Below, one piece after another: positions 18,237 through 26,346 of a DNA stretch of 64,000 bases (position 1 is its first letter; every line of letters starts with the position of its first letter). A program made the translations under genes and the position numbers. Origin of the DNA: Pontibacter chinhatensis (GTDB taxonomy: Bacteria; Bacteroidota; Bacteroidia; Cytophagales; Hymenobacteraceae); NCBI RefSeq assembly GCF_900113285.1, contig NZ_FOOT01000008.1, forward strand, positions 62,001 to 126,000. The letters are read 5' to 3'. The notes beneath the pieces are model-generated. The model saw nothing but the letters and a program-made list of their open reading frames with translations, made no database searches and had not been told where the DNA came from.

Positions 18237-19448
18237 ATGTCTGACCCCAAGAAGCTGGCGATAAAGGATTTTGTGTACGACCTGCCTGAGGAGCGCATTG
18301 CCAAGTTTCCGCTACCTGTGCGCGACCAGTCGAAGCTACTGCTTTACCGCCAGGGCCAGTTCATAGACCATACTTTTACAGAACTGCCAACACTGCTGCC
18401 GCCTGACACGCTGCTCGTGTTTAACGATACCAAAGTGGTGCAGGCCAGGCTGCTGATGCAGAAGGAAACCGGCGGGCTGGTAGAGATTTTCTGCCTGGAG
18501 CCTGTGGCCCCGCACCGTGAGGTGCAACTGGCGATGCAGCAAACCGGAAGCTGTACCTGGAAGTGCCTGGTAGGCAATAACAAGCGCTGGAAAGGCGGAC
18601 TTGTGCATTTATACTTTGAGGGAGGCGTGTTGCAGGCCGAACGAGAGGCGCAGCAGGAAGGCCATTTCCTTATCCATTTCACGTGGCGGCAAGCTGAGCT
18701 AACCTTTGCTGAAGTGTTGGAGCGTTGCGGCCGATTACCCCTGCCCCCCTACCTCAACCGCGACCTCACCCCTGAAGATCATACCCGTTACCAGACCATC
18801 TACGCCAGCCAACAGGGTGCCGTAGCAGCCCCAACCGCCGGTCTGCACTTTACGGATCGGGTAATGGATGCCCTCAAAGCCCAAGGTATAGACACGGCTT
18901 ACCTGACGCTGCACGTGGGAGCGGGTACCTTTAAACCGGTTAAGTCGGAGACGATGGAAGCCCACGAGATGCACGCCGAGCAGGTGTACATCAGCAGAAG
19001 TATACTGGAGCGGCTTCTGAAGCAGCAGGGCAACCCGGTGATACCGGTAGGCACGACCAGCATGCGCAGCCTCGAAAGCATTTACTGGCTGGGGGCCAAG
19101 GTGCTGGCACAGCCCGAGCTTACACAACAAGAACTGCACGTGAGCCAATGGCAGGCCTACGAAAGTATAAACCAACCTACTGCCGCCCAGGCGCTGGAGG
19201 CACTACTGCACTACCTGGACCGCCAGGGCACAGACCACCTGCACGCCAACACACAAATCATCATCGCGCCGGGTTATACTTTCAGAATGTGTCACGGCCT
19301 GGTTACGAACTTCCATCAGCCGGAAAGCACCCTGCTGCTCCTGGTTTCTGCCCTGATAGGTGAGGACTGGCGCAAAGTATACCAGCACGCCCTGGCGCAC
19401 GACTACCGCTTCCTGAGCTACGGCGACAGTTCGTTGTTACTGCCGTAG
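18237..19448 (+). CDS. queA: tRNA preQ1(34) S-adenosylmethionine ribosyltransferase-isomerase
   Basis: 403 residues, within the family range. QueA transfers and isomerises the ribose of S-adenosylmethionine onto preQ1 at the wobble base of tRNAs for Asp, Asn, His and Tyr, giving epoxyqueuosine. Family motifs are in order: VFNDTKVVQARL (61-72), GRLPLPPYLNR (165-175), AAPTAGLHFT (197-206), LHVGAGTFKPV (225-235), GTTSMRSLE (272-280), and a late TNFHQPESTLLLLVSALIG. The ATG at 18237 gives the standard N-terminus (LAIKDFVYDLPEERIA). Other queuosine genes are not in the window, and no preQ1 riboswitch was recognised upstream; the upstream gap is filled by a nested inverted repeat. Confidence 0.95.
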   Translation: MSDPKKLAIKDFVYDLPEERIAKFPLPVRDQSKLLLYRQGQFIDHTFTELPTLLPPDTLLVFNDTKVVQARLLMQKETGGLVEIFCLEPVAPHREVQLAMQQTGSCTWKCLVGNNKRWKGGLVHLYFEGGVLQAEREAQQEGHFLIHFTWRQAELTFAEVLERCGRLPLPPYLNRDLTPEDHTRYQTIYASQQGAVAAPTAGLHFTDRVMDALKAQGIDTAYLTLHVGAGTFKPVKSETMEAHEMHAEQVYISRSILERLLKQQGNPVIPVGTTSMRSLESIYWLGAKVLAQPELTQQELHVSQWQAYESINQPTAAQALEALLHYLDRQGTDHLHANTQIIIAPGYTFRMCHGLVTNFHQPESTLLLLVSALIGEDWRKVYQHALAHDYRFLSYGDSSLLLP

Positions 19449-19492
19449 GGTTTTAGGGATTCTCGCAGTTACCGGGTCCAACCACCCCTGCA

Positions 19493-20128
19493 CCCTCCTT
19501 AGCTCTAATCTTGTAGGGAAAAGTTTGTATTCTTTTGTTGTTCTTCAATAAGCCTCCATCCTTCTACCATATTTTGAAGCTTGACCAGCGCCCGGCCCAG
19601 CAGCTTTACCCCCGGCAGGGGCTGCTGCTTCGTCGGCTGAAACTCCATACCAGCCTGCCCAGCGCCAGCACGGCCTCCTGCAGTGTCTGGACCGGCTTTT
19701 GGGTGCTGGCCTGCAGGATTTTCACCTCTACCGGTTCCAGGTACTTTGCTGCCGGGGCCTGGCGGCTGCTGTAGCAGGAGGGGGCGTTGCAGCAGGTGTG
19801 TACATGGTCAGCCTGCAGCTTCTCCACCTTCAAGCCGCCGGATCTGTGGCCTGCACGTGGCCCTGGAGCATCTTGTCTGTCTGCTTCTCTTGCTTGGCCA
19901 ATATGGCGGCGATGGCAAACGTGTTGCCCGGTGCTTTGGAAAAGGAGGAACCAAGCTGCTGGTAAGCCAGGTCCGCCGCCCTGAGAAGACTACTGACGTT
20001 GCGGCCGTGTATCTCACTTAAGGCTACACTAAATCCTGTGGCTGCCCACATAACACAAGTGTTTCCTTCCAAAACAATTTCCCCTTAAAATCCTTCCGGT
20101 TTTTCCCTACAAAATTAGGGCTAAGGAG
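19493..20128. mobile_element. Possible insertion flanked by ~29-bp inverted repeats
   Basis: The left end CCTCCTTAGCTCTAATCTTG + TAGGGAAAA and the right end TTTTTCCCTACAAAATTAGG + GCTAAGGAGG are inverted copies with two or three mismatches. Between them (19530-20085) is DNA unlike the other spacers. Two consecutive minus-strand frames (20072-19830 and 19833-19606) touch at a single point, as if one ~155-residue protein had been broken by a frameshift. I recognise no transposase. It may be a MITE-like element, or a cargo fragment between two halves of the hairpin repeat. Confidence 0.4.
19606..20072 (-). pseudogene. Possible broken ORF inside the insert
   Basis: The frame 20072-19830 (80 residues, MEGNTCVMWAATGFSVALS...) ends where the frame 19833-19606 (75 residues, KVEKLQADHVHTCC...) begins. 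Joined, they would give about 155 residues. The first half is helical and Ala/Gln-rich; the second has a Cys pair (CCNAPSC). No family was recognised. It could equally be chance open frames in GC-rich DNA. Confidence 0.25.
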
Positions 20129-20731
20129 GGGAGCCTGTGACTACGTTGGCTGAAGTATAGGGTTCGTAGTTGAGGCTATTACGCAGACAGGTCGCGACCT
20201 GTCCCTACGAAGTATAAACCCACCCCAAGAGCTGCGCTCGCTAGCTCAAAACTCCCGTTTTGGCTAGTCCACAAGAGAGGAATTTATACTTCCTACTTTC
20301 CCTATCATCTCGAGCAGCGCGAGAGATCTATCGGTAATCCTAAAGAGATCTATCCCAAAGGTCGAGATGACAGCAATAGAAGTAGCTATCGAATCAATTC
20401 CCAGCCTTTGGGTGGAGCGCCTTGTAGATTTCCGGTGCCGCCTTAGCGGCATTGCGAAAGCAAAGGAAATGTACACCGCGCGATGCCCGAAGGCGAGGCC
20501 TCCCGGCCTGGGAGGGCACCAAATCCAGAGATGCAACAGTAGCTTAAGTAACCTGGAGGATGAACGGTCGCTAACAAGAATAGCTTGTGTCGAGTTGCGG
20601 GAAGCAGCGGCTAGGAAAGTATAAAGTATAGCAGCAAGAGTAAAGTATGGCTTTTCAAGCCAGTCGAGTTTCAAACCCGACACCACAAAAGGACACGAGT
20701 CTAAAGACTTGCGCCATATAACCATAAACGC

Positions 20732-20762
20732 AAAGAGGGTGCCCTTTCCGGACACCCCTTTT
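20732..20762 (-). terminator. Terminator of the M28 peptidase gene
   Basis: On the minus strand GGGGTGTCC pairs with GGGCACCCT (one wobble), flanked by short A/T runs. It lies 30 bases past the stop. Confidence 0.6.
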
Positions 20763-20791
20763 ATCAATGCTAGTTATACTTCTCTTAATAC

Positions 20792-22219
20792 TTACTTCTG
20801 CACTTTCGCTGTACCACCACTCAAACCATACTCCGAAATCAGGTAGGCCAGGGAAGCCATAGAAGCTGCACCCAGCTGCATCTCGCGGCGGTTCACCTGC
20901 TCAAATGTGTCGATTTCTGTGTGGTGATAGTCGAAGTAGCGCTGAGAGTCTGGCTTAAAACCAATCAAAGCCACAGAGCCCTGCCCTTTCAGGGGGCCAA
21001 TGTCGGCGCCACCGTAGCCCGGCGCAATGTCGTGCAGCCCGTAGGGCTCCAGCAAGGGTTTCCAGGCCAGTACCGCCTGCAGCTGCTCCTTAGAGCCATC
21101 CAGACCGAAGCCGCGCGGCGTAAAACCGCCCGCGTCCGACTCTATGGCCGCTACGTGCTTCTCTCCTTTCGCCTTGGCAACCTCGGCATACTTGCGACCG
21201 CCGCGCAGTCCATTTTCCTCGTTCATGAACAGGACCGCCCGGATCGTACGCTTCGGCTTAATGCCTAGCTCATTGAACACACGCAGCACCTCTATCGACT
21301 GCATACAACCGGTGCCATCGTCATGCGCACCTTCGCCCACGTCCCAGGAGTCAAGGTGGCCGCCTACCAGGATGATCTCGTCCAGCTTTTCAGAGCCTCT
21401 TATCTCCCCAATCACGTTGTAGGAAAGCACATCCGGAAGCGTTTGGGAAGTCATGCGCATGTAGAACTTCAGGCTTGGGTCGTCTTTCAGCAGGCGGCTG
21501 AGCTGTTCTGCGTGTTTAGTGCTTATAGCAGCCGCCGGGATTTTCTCTACCCCGTCTTCGTAGCGTGTGCTACCGGTATGCGGCACGTCCTGGATGTCGT
21601 TCGTCATGGAGCGCACCAGCACCGCCACGGCGCCCAGCTTGGCCGCCGCTATCGGGCCTCCGCCGCGCTGGTCTACCGCCTCGCCGTAGGCAGATCCGGT
21701 GTGAAGATGTCTGTTATCGAAAGGCCGGTTGAAGAACACGATTTTCCCCTTCACCTTTTTCTTGCCCAGTTTCTCCAGTTCCTCAAAGCTCTTCACCTCC
21801 ACCACTTCGGCAGACAGGCCCTGCCCGCCGGTGCCAACTGAACCGCCCAGCGCCAGGATGTTCATGTCAGCGGAGCCTACCAGTTTGGAGTTTATCACAC
21901 GGCCAATTTCCTTGTCACCGCGCACCCAGTGCGGCACCATCACCTCCTGCAGGTATACCGTGTCCAGGTCCATCTTTTCCATCAGCTGGCGGCTCCACTC
22001 TACGGCCGCAGCGGCTTGCGGCGAGCCGCTCAGGCGGGCACCGATGTTCTTGGTCAGGTAGCGCAGGTTCTCGTAGCTCTCGTAGCTGGTGAGGGCGTTG
22101 TCATAGATTTTCTTGATCGTGGCAGAGTCCTGGGCATAGTTCTGCGCCATGGCCGGCAGTGTAAGTACCGTGGTGGCAGCGGCCGCCAGCAGGCAGCGTA
22201 GGTTGTTTCTGTTCAGCAT
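20792..22219 (-). CDS. M28 family metallopeptidase with PA domain
   Basis: 475 residues with a signal peptide (about 1-25, ending PAMAQ), so exported. The family cleaves amino acids from peptides with two zinc ions. Visible zinc-site motifs in order: GGHLDSWD (His), GAHDDGTG (bridging Asp), MNEENGLRGG (Glu pair), ESDAGG (Asp) and YFDYHHTEIDTF (His). A protease-associated insert lies between about 100 and 240, before the catalytic core. All ligands are present, so it should be active. It is a single-gene unit with its own terminator; the upstream DUF1028 gene has a separate terminator. Confidence 0.92.
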   Translation of the reverse strand: MLNRNNLRCLLAAAATTVLTLPAMAQNYAQDSATIKKIYDNALTSYESYENLRYLTKNIGARLSGSPQAAAAVEWSRQLMEKMDLDTVYLQEVMVPHWVRGDKEIGRVINSKLVGSADMNILALGGSVGTGGQGLSAEVVEVKSFEELEKLGKKKVKGKIVFFNRPFDNRHLHTGSAYGEAVDQRGGGPIAAAKLGAVAVLVRSMTNDIQDVPHTGSTRYEDGVEKIPAAAISTKHAEQLSRLLKDDPSLKFYMRMTSQTLPDVLSYNVIGEIRGSEKLDEIILVGGHLDSWDVGEGAHDDGTGCMQSIEVLRVFNELGIKPKRTIRAVLFMNEENGLRGGRKYAEVAKAKGEKHVAAIESDAGGFTPRGFGLDGSKEQLQAVLAWKPLLEPYGLHDIAPGYGGADIGPLKGQGSVALIGFKPDSQRYFDYHHTEIDTFEQVNRREMQLGAASMASLAYLISEYGLSGGTAKVQK

Positions 22220-22339
22220 TTTGTAAAAGGTGAAATAGGATTTAGTTCGAGGGCTTTAATTTATGTATTTTATTTCAGAGAAGCCTTACTCCCCGCCATC
22301 CTACTCTAAAAAAGCTCCCAGGTATACTTTGCAGGGGTA

Positions 22340-22377
22340 CAAAAAAACGGGCAACAGCCGTCATGCTGTTGCCCGTT
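22340..22377 (-). terminator. Terminator of the DUF1028 gene
   Basis: An 11-bp perfect stem (ACGGGCAACAG with its complement) is followed by seven T on the minus strand. A TATACTT word sits at the stem base. Confidence 0.9.
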
Positions 22378-22422
22378 TATACTTTGCGTTAGATTTCAGA
22401 TTTATACTTCCGGCGGCATAAC

Positions 22423-23421
22423 CTATTTCAGCAGCTTCTCCATTTGCTGCCGGCTCACATCCAGCAGGCCTACCTCGGGCAGGCGTGTGGTCAGTTCGCG
22501 CCAATTGGGGTCTTTCTTGTAGATTTCGCGGAGCAACTTGGCGGCCTCGTCAATCTGCCCGTTGTTGGCCAGGCTGATAGCGTGCCAGTACCTCATCTCC
22601 AGGTTATTGGGGATCAGCGCCTGGGCTTTGCCATACTCCTGCATGGCCTGCTGCACCTGCCCCTTTTCGATGGCCAGGTCGCCGGCGTTCATGTGCTCAT
22701 AGGCCCGGTGCACCTTCAGCAGGCGCTCCAGCTCCTCCAGGGGCTGCTCATGGTCGTCCACGCGCAGGTCTATGGTGGTATCGTCCCAGGGCTGGTTGCT
22801 GCGTTGCCCCTTCACCACCACCAGCGCCGCCGATTGCTTGCCGCGTATGTCGCCGCCCTCCTGCTCGGCCGCCTGCATGGCCAGCAGCACGCGCTCGGCC
22901 AGCGGCTGTCCCTCGCTTCGCTCAAAAGCCTTTGCCATGGCCGGCCATACTTTGTCGGTCAGCATCATGTTAGCCTGCACCGAGAAGTTTTTGCCCGAGA
23001 TATGCCCCGCGTAGCGGATACATTGCTTGCCAGTGTGGGTCGCCACGTTTCCCCGGGCATCCATAATGGCTACTTGTCGCACTTCGCGCGCCTCGTCAGT
23101 TTCTAAAAGTATAGCCAGCGCCTCTTCGGGTGTTTTGCCCTGCCGCAGCAGCTCCAGCCCCCGCGGCCCAAACGACTTGTTCGTAAAAGATTGCGTGGCT
23201 ACCGCGCCCACGCCCGCCTCTGCCCAAGGCACCACCGTGCCCACCGAAAACCAGTGGCTTTGAACGCCCACGGCCATCTCGCCGGTCTTAGGGTCGCGGG
23301 CCACTATGGAGTACGTGTGGGCCAGCGGCTCCTCCGCCTTAAACACCTGCGCCCTGGCCGGTCCGACCGAGGCCAACAAGGATACTCCCATCGCTAAAAG
23401 TGTGGTTTTATACTTTTTCAT
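22423..23421 (-). CDS. DUF1028 domain protein with C-terminal TPR-like region
   Basis: About 332 residues. The ATG at 23421 is preferred to the one at 23448 because it gives a normal signal peptide (MKKYKTTLLAMGVSLLASV...ARAQ). The DUF1028 core spans about 30-225: HTYSIVARDPKTGEMAVGVQ, GVGAVATQSFTN, and a late RSNQPWDDTTIDLRVDDH. DUF1028 proteins have an Ntn-hydrolase-like fold; their reaction is unknown. The remaining ~100 residues (HRAYEHMNAGDLAIEKGQVQ, LEMRYWHAISLANNGQIDEA) look like two or three TPR repeats, a known pairing in Bacteroidota. Predicted periplasmic or secreted; single-gene unit. Confidence 0.88.
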   Translation of the reverse strand: MKKYKTTLLAMGVSLLASVGPARAQVFKAEEPLAHTYSIVARDPKTGEMAVGVQSHWFSVGTVVPWAEAGVGAVATQSFTNKSFGPRGLELLRQGKTPEEALAILLETDEAREVRQVAIMDARGNVATHTGKQCIRYAGHISGKNFSVQANMMLTDKVWPAMAKAFERSEGQPLAERVLLAMQAAEQEGGDIRGKQSAALVVVKGQRSNQPWDDTTIDLRVDDHEQPLEELERLLKVHRAYEHMNAGDLAIEKGQVQQAMQEYGKAQALIPNNLEMRYWHAISLANNGQIDEAAKLLREIYKKDPNWRELTTRLPEVGLLDVSRQQMEKLLK

Positions 23422-23679
23422 ATGGATGATGTATACGTGGTTAAGCAAAGGCGCGCTGCCGCTGCGACAGGCGGAAAATTAAAATAACAGTCGGCAGCAA
23501 AATTATACCTACATTTATAGCTGGCTGTATATCAATTTATAACAAATATAAGTTTTATACTTTAGCGCTGCCCGCTTTTCTGCTGCTACAACCTCCATCA
23601 TAAATAGCAGTATAACTATGTATGGCGATCCTATGCCAGACCCGGAAGCATTTTGCCTCCATTTCCTAAACATTTGTAC

Positions 23680-24483
23680 ATGAAGAACCTACCCAAAAAC
23701 AATAAGATTGATAAAATGGCGATGCTGATTGACGGCGACAATGCCCAGCCCAGCCTGATTGCCAAGCTGCTGGCCGAGGCCGGCAAGTATGGCGCCCCTA
23801 CCATCCGGCGCATTTACGGCGACTGGACCACCCCTCAGATGAACGGCTGGAAAGAGTGCCTGAATAACCACGCCATACAGCCCATCCAGCAATTCCGCTA
23901 TACCGTAGGCAAGAACGCTACCGACAGCGCCCTCATCATCGACGCGATGGATTTGCTGCACTCCGGCCTGGTGGACGGCTTCTGCATCGTCTCCTCCGAC
24001 AGCGACTACACCCGCCTGGCCACGCGCATCCGCGAGGAAGGCATTTTTGTGATGGGCATTGGCCAGCGCAAAACCCCCAAGCCTTTCGTCAACGCCTGCA
24101 ACGTGTTCATCTTCACCGAGAACCTGACCGGTAACATCGATGAGAAGATAGACCAGGCCGAAAAGACGAGCGACAGCTCCGGAAACCAGCAGCGCCCTAA
24201 CCCGGTGCCGCTCCTGAAAGAGGCATTCGAGATGTCGTCGGATGAGGATGGCTGGGCGCACCTGGGCATGATGGGCACCAGCCTGCGCCAACTCGACCCC
24301 AGCTTTGACCCGCGCACCTTCGGCTACGGCCAGCTGCTGCAACTCATCGACGCCTACAAAGACATCTTCACCATCCGCAAGGAGGACGACAAGGGCCGCT
24401 CTGCCGTGTATGTGAAACGCAAAGAGACCCGCCGCCGCCCCGTTCATAAGAAGGCTGCCGAGGCCACTACAGACACAAAATAA
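23680..24483 (+). CDS. NYN-domain putative RNase with OST-HTH/LOTUS-like C-terminus
   Basis: About 267 residues; the ATG at 23680 is used and the TTG at 23653 set aside. The NYN domain (PIN-like nuclease fold; LabA/DUF88 group) covers about 8-150. It has the acidic residues expected at the metal site: MLIDGDNAQ near the start, TVGKNATDSALIIDAMDLL (Asp), and IVSSDSDYTRL (two Asp). The C-terminal part (about 175-250; LLKEAFEMSSDEDGWAHLGM, FDPRTFGYGQLLQLIDAY) fits an OST-HTH/LOTUS RNA-binding domain. An RNA-cutting role is inferred from the fold. It ends in its own terminator. Confidence 0.88.
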   Translation: MKNLPKNNKIDKMAMLIDGDNAQPSLIAKLLAEAGKYGAPTIRRIYGDWTTPQMNGWKECLNNHAIQPIQQFRYTVGKNATDSALIIDAMDLLHSGLVDGFCIVSSDSDYTRLATRIREEGIFVMGIGQRKTPKPFVNACNVFIFTENLTGNIDEKIDQAEKTSDSSGNQQRPNPVPLLKEAFEMSSDEDGWAHLGMMGTSLRQLDPSFDPRTFGYGQLLQLIDAYKDIFTIRKEDDKGRSAVYVKRKETRRRPVHKKAAEATTDTK

Positions 24484-24491
24484 ACCTGCCT

Positions 24492-24541
24492 TTAAAGTAT
24501 GGCTTCAGCTACCGACTCCTGGCAAGAGCCATACTTTTAAA
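24492..24541 (+). terminator. Terminator of the NYN gene
   Basis: An 11-bp stem AAAGTATGGCT...AGCCATACTTT with a ~22-base loop, then TTAAATTT. The stem itself contains the AAGTAT/ATACTT word. Confidence 0.65.
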
Positions 24542-24599
24542 TTTATACTTCTTAACCATCTCACAACAGCCTGTTAACGAAGCCTTAACGTGCACCCCC

Positions 24600-24607
24600 T
24601 AGTTTTG
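24600..24607 (+). promoter_or_regulatory. Bacteroidota -7 box (TAGTTTTG) before the MarC gene
   Basis: Matches TAnnTTTG 20 bases before the ATG at 24628. The leader would be short. The -33 element is not clear. Confidence 0.4.
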
Positions 24608-24627
24608 TGGCCACTACCACCGAAACT

Positions 24628-25248
24628 ATGGAATTAGTACTGGCTACTTTTACGGCGCTCTTCACGGTTGTAAATCCGTTCGGGGCCATGCCTGTGTTCA
24701 TCACCCTCACCCAGGACGACACGGCCGCCAACCGAAACCAGCAGGCCCTGCGCGCCTGTATCTACATGGCGCTTATACTTTCTGTCTTTTTTGTGGCCGG
24801 GCAATACGTGCTCAATTTCTTCGGGGTAGGGCTTACCGATATCCGGATTGTGGGCGGGCTGATGATCATGCGCGCCGGGTTTGGCTTGCTCACCAGCAAA
24901 TCGCACCAGGGAAAAAAAGTATCGAAAAGTGTCCTGAAAGAGAGCCTGGAGAAGGATGACATCTCTTTTACACCCCTGGCAATGCCAATGCTTTCGGGAC
25001 CGGGCTCCATTGCCGTTAGCATCGGCATGTTTTCCCCGGCCCTTTCCTACTCAGGTATCAGCCTTATACTTGTCTCCATTGCCCTGATGGCCGCCATTAC
25101 GTTTGTTTTACTTGTTTTCTCGCATCAGCTGGTAGGCTATATCGGCAAAGCGGGCTTATCGGCCTTGTCGCGTATTATGGGCTTTATCGTGCTGTCTATC
25201 GGGGTAAACTTCGTGACCACGGGCATACTTTCGCTGTTGGGGAAATAG
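24628..25248 (+). CDS. MarC family integral membrane protein
   Basis: About 206 residues; the ATG at 24628 is preferred to the GTG at 24607, which overlaps a likely -7 promoter box. Six hydrophobic segments are visible, with the family signature near the start (FTALFTVVNPFGAMPVFI) and its counterpart in the second half (TPLAMPMLSGPGSIAVSIG). MarC/UPF0056 proteins are inner-membrane proteins of unknown transport role; the old link to multiple antibiotic resistance is not supported for the family. In this gene the Ile codon ATA appears three times, each time inside ATACTT, while other Ile codons are ATC or ATT. A likely single-gene unit ahead of hemE. Confidence 0.9.
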   Translation: MELVLATFTALFTVVNPFGAMPVFITLTQDDTAANRNQQALRACIYMALILSVFFVAGQYVLNFFGVGLTDIRIVGGLMIMRAGFGLLTSKSHQGKKVSKSVLKESLEKDDISFTPLAMPMLSGPGSIAVSIGMFSPALSYSGISLILVSIALMAAITFVLLVFSHQLVGYIGKAGLSALSRIMGFIVLSIGVNFVTTGILSLLGK

Positions 25249-25265
25249 GGCGCCTACCTGCTACC

Positions 25266-25292
25266 TTTGACAGGGTAAATTCCGTATCTTTG
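25266..25292 (+). promoter_or_regulatory. Promoter-like boxes directly before hemE
   Basis: TTTG (25266-25269) and TATCTTTG (25285-25292), a full TAnnTTTG match with a 15-base gap. The box ends four bases before the hemE ATG, so transcription from it would give a nearly leaderless mRNA, or the box is chance. Confidence 0.4.
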
Positions 25293-25296
25293 TAAC

Positions 25297-26346
25297 ATGC
25301 AACTAAAGAATGATCTGCTTTTAAGAGCTGCCCGGGGTGAGGCTGTGGAGCGCACTCCCGTTTGGCTAATGCGCCAGGCTGGCCGTATTTTGCCTGAGTA
25401 CCGTGCTGTACGCGAGAGTTTGAGTGGTTTTAAGGAGCTGGTGGAAACACCGGAGTTCGCCGCCGAGGTAACCATACAACCAGTGGACATCCTGGATGTG
25501 GACGCTGCTATTATTTTCTCCGACATCCTGGTGGTGCCCGAAGCCATGGGCTGCACTTATGAAATGATCGAAAAACGCGGCCCTATCTTCCCGAACACGA
25601 TACGCTCTGAGGAGGACATGAGGAAACTGCGCGTAGCTGATCCGCACGAGCACCTGCACTATGTACTGGATGCTATTAAGATCACCAAAAGAGCGCTGAA
25701 CGGACGTGTGCCGCTCATCGGTTTTGCCGGCGCTCCGTGGACAATTCTGGCCTACATGGTGGAAGGCAGCGGCTCAAAGACATTCTCTCATGCGCGCGGT
25801 ATGTTGTATACCAACCCGAGGCTGGCGCACCAGCTGCTCCGCATGATCACCGACACCACCATTGCCTACCTTAAGGCGCAGGTAGAGGCCGGTGCCAACC
25901 TCATTCAGATCTTTGATTCCTGGGCAGGCATCCTTTCACCGGCGCATTACCGCCAGTTCGCTCTGCCTTACATCAGCGAAATATGTAACGCTATCCGCAA
26001 CGTGCCGGTAACGGTGTTTGCCAAGGGCGCCTTCTTTGCCATGGAAGACTTCAGCAAGCTTAACTGCGAAACCATCGGCGTGGATTGGAACATGGAGGTA
26101 AACAAGGTTCGCCAGCAAGTAGGTCCGAACAAAACGCTGCAAGGCAACATGGACCCATGCCTGCTTTACAGCTCTTTCGAGACTATCCAGGACGAGACTA
26201 TCAAAATGTTAAAGGAGTTCGGCCCGCACCGCCACATCGCCAACCTCGGCCACGGCGTATACCCCGACACTGACCCTGAGAAAGTAAAATGCTTCGTGCA
26301 GACAGTGAAGGAGTTCAGCCCGATACTGAAGAGTGAGGGAGTTTAG
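25297..26346 (+). CDS. hemE: Uroporphyrinogen decarboxylase
   Basis: 349 residues, the usual length. It removes four carboxyl groups from uroporphyrinogen III to give coproporphyrinogen III in haem synthesis, in the cytoplasm. Both family signatures are present: PVWLMRQAGRILPEYR (21-36) and GFAGAPWTILAYMVEG (about 144-159). The Arg pair and the Asp of the active-site region (VDILDVDAAIIFSDILV) are also visible, as is the late HIANLGHGVYPDTDPE. The ATG at 25297 matches the family N-terminus. No other haem genes are nearby. A strong terminator follows 46 bases after the stop. Confidence 0.97.
   Translation: MQLKNDLLLRAARGEAVERTPVWLMRQAGRILPEYRAVRESLSGFKELVETPEFAAEVTIQPVDILDVDAAIIFSDILVVPEAMGCTYEMIEKRGPIFPNTIRSEEDMRKLRVADPHEHLHYVLDAIKITKRALNGRVPLIGFAGAPWTILAYMVEGSGSKTFSHARGMLYTNPRLAHQLLRMITDTTIAYLKAQVEAGANLIQIFDSWAGILSPAHYRQFALPYISEICNAIRNVPVTVFAKGAFFAMEDFSKLNCETIGVDWNMEVNKVRQQVGPNKTLQGNMDPCLLYSSFETIQDETIKMLKEFGPHRHIANLGHGVYPDTDPEKVKCFVQTVKEFSPILKSEGV

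Larger units (their letters stand above)
19449..20730. repeat. Intergenic repeat mosaic with a nested ~600 bp insert, copy B
   Basis: There is no supported gene in 1.3 kb. At 19467 the CCGGGTCCAACCACCCCTGC unit starts. Its stem CTCCTTAGC is met by GCTAAGGAG only near 20120, with about 600 bp between. At about 20188 lies the perfect palindrome GACAGGTCGCGACCTGTC. At about 20225-20285 a unit (GCTCGCTAGCTCAAAACTCC) is the inverted copy of the last bases of the window. At 20398-20630 is the second copy of the ~240 bp unit of 2921-3160. A long minus-strand frame (20264-20767) merely runs through these repeats. Confidence 0.75.

Noticed and set aside
20264..20767. 167-codon minus-strand frame
   Set aside because: It runs through the ~240 bp repeat; in the other copy (2921-3160) the frame is broken and shifted, so it is not under coding selection.
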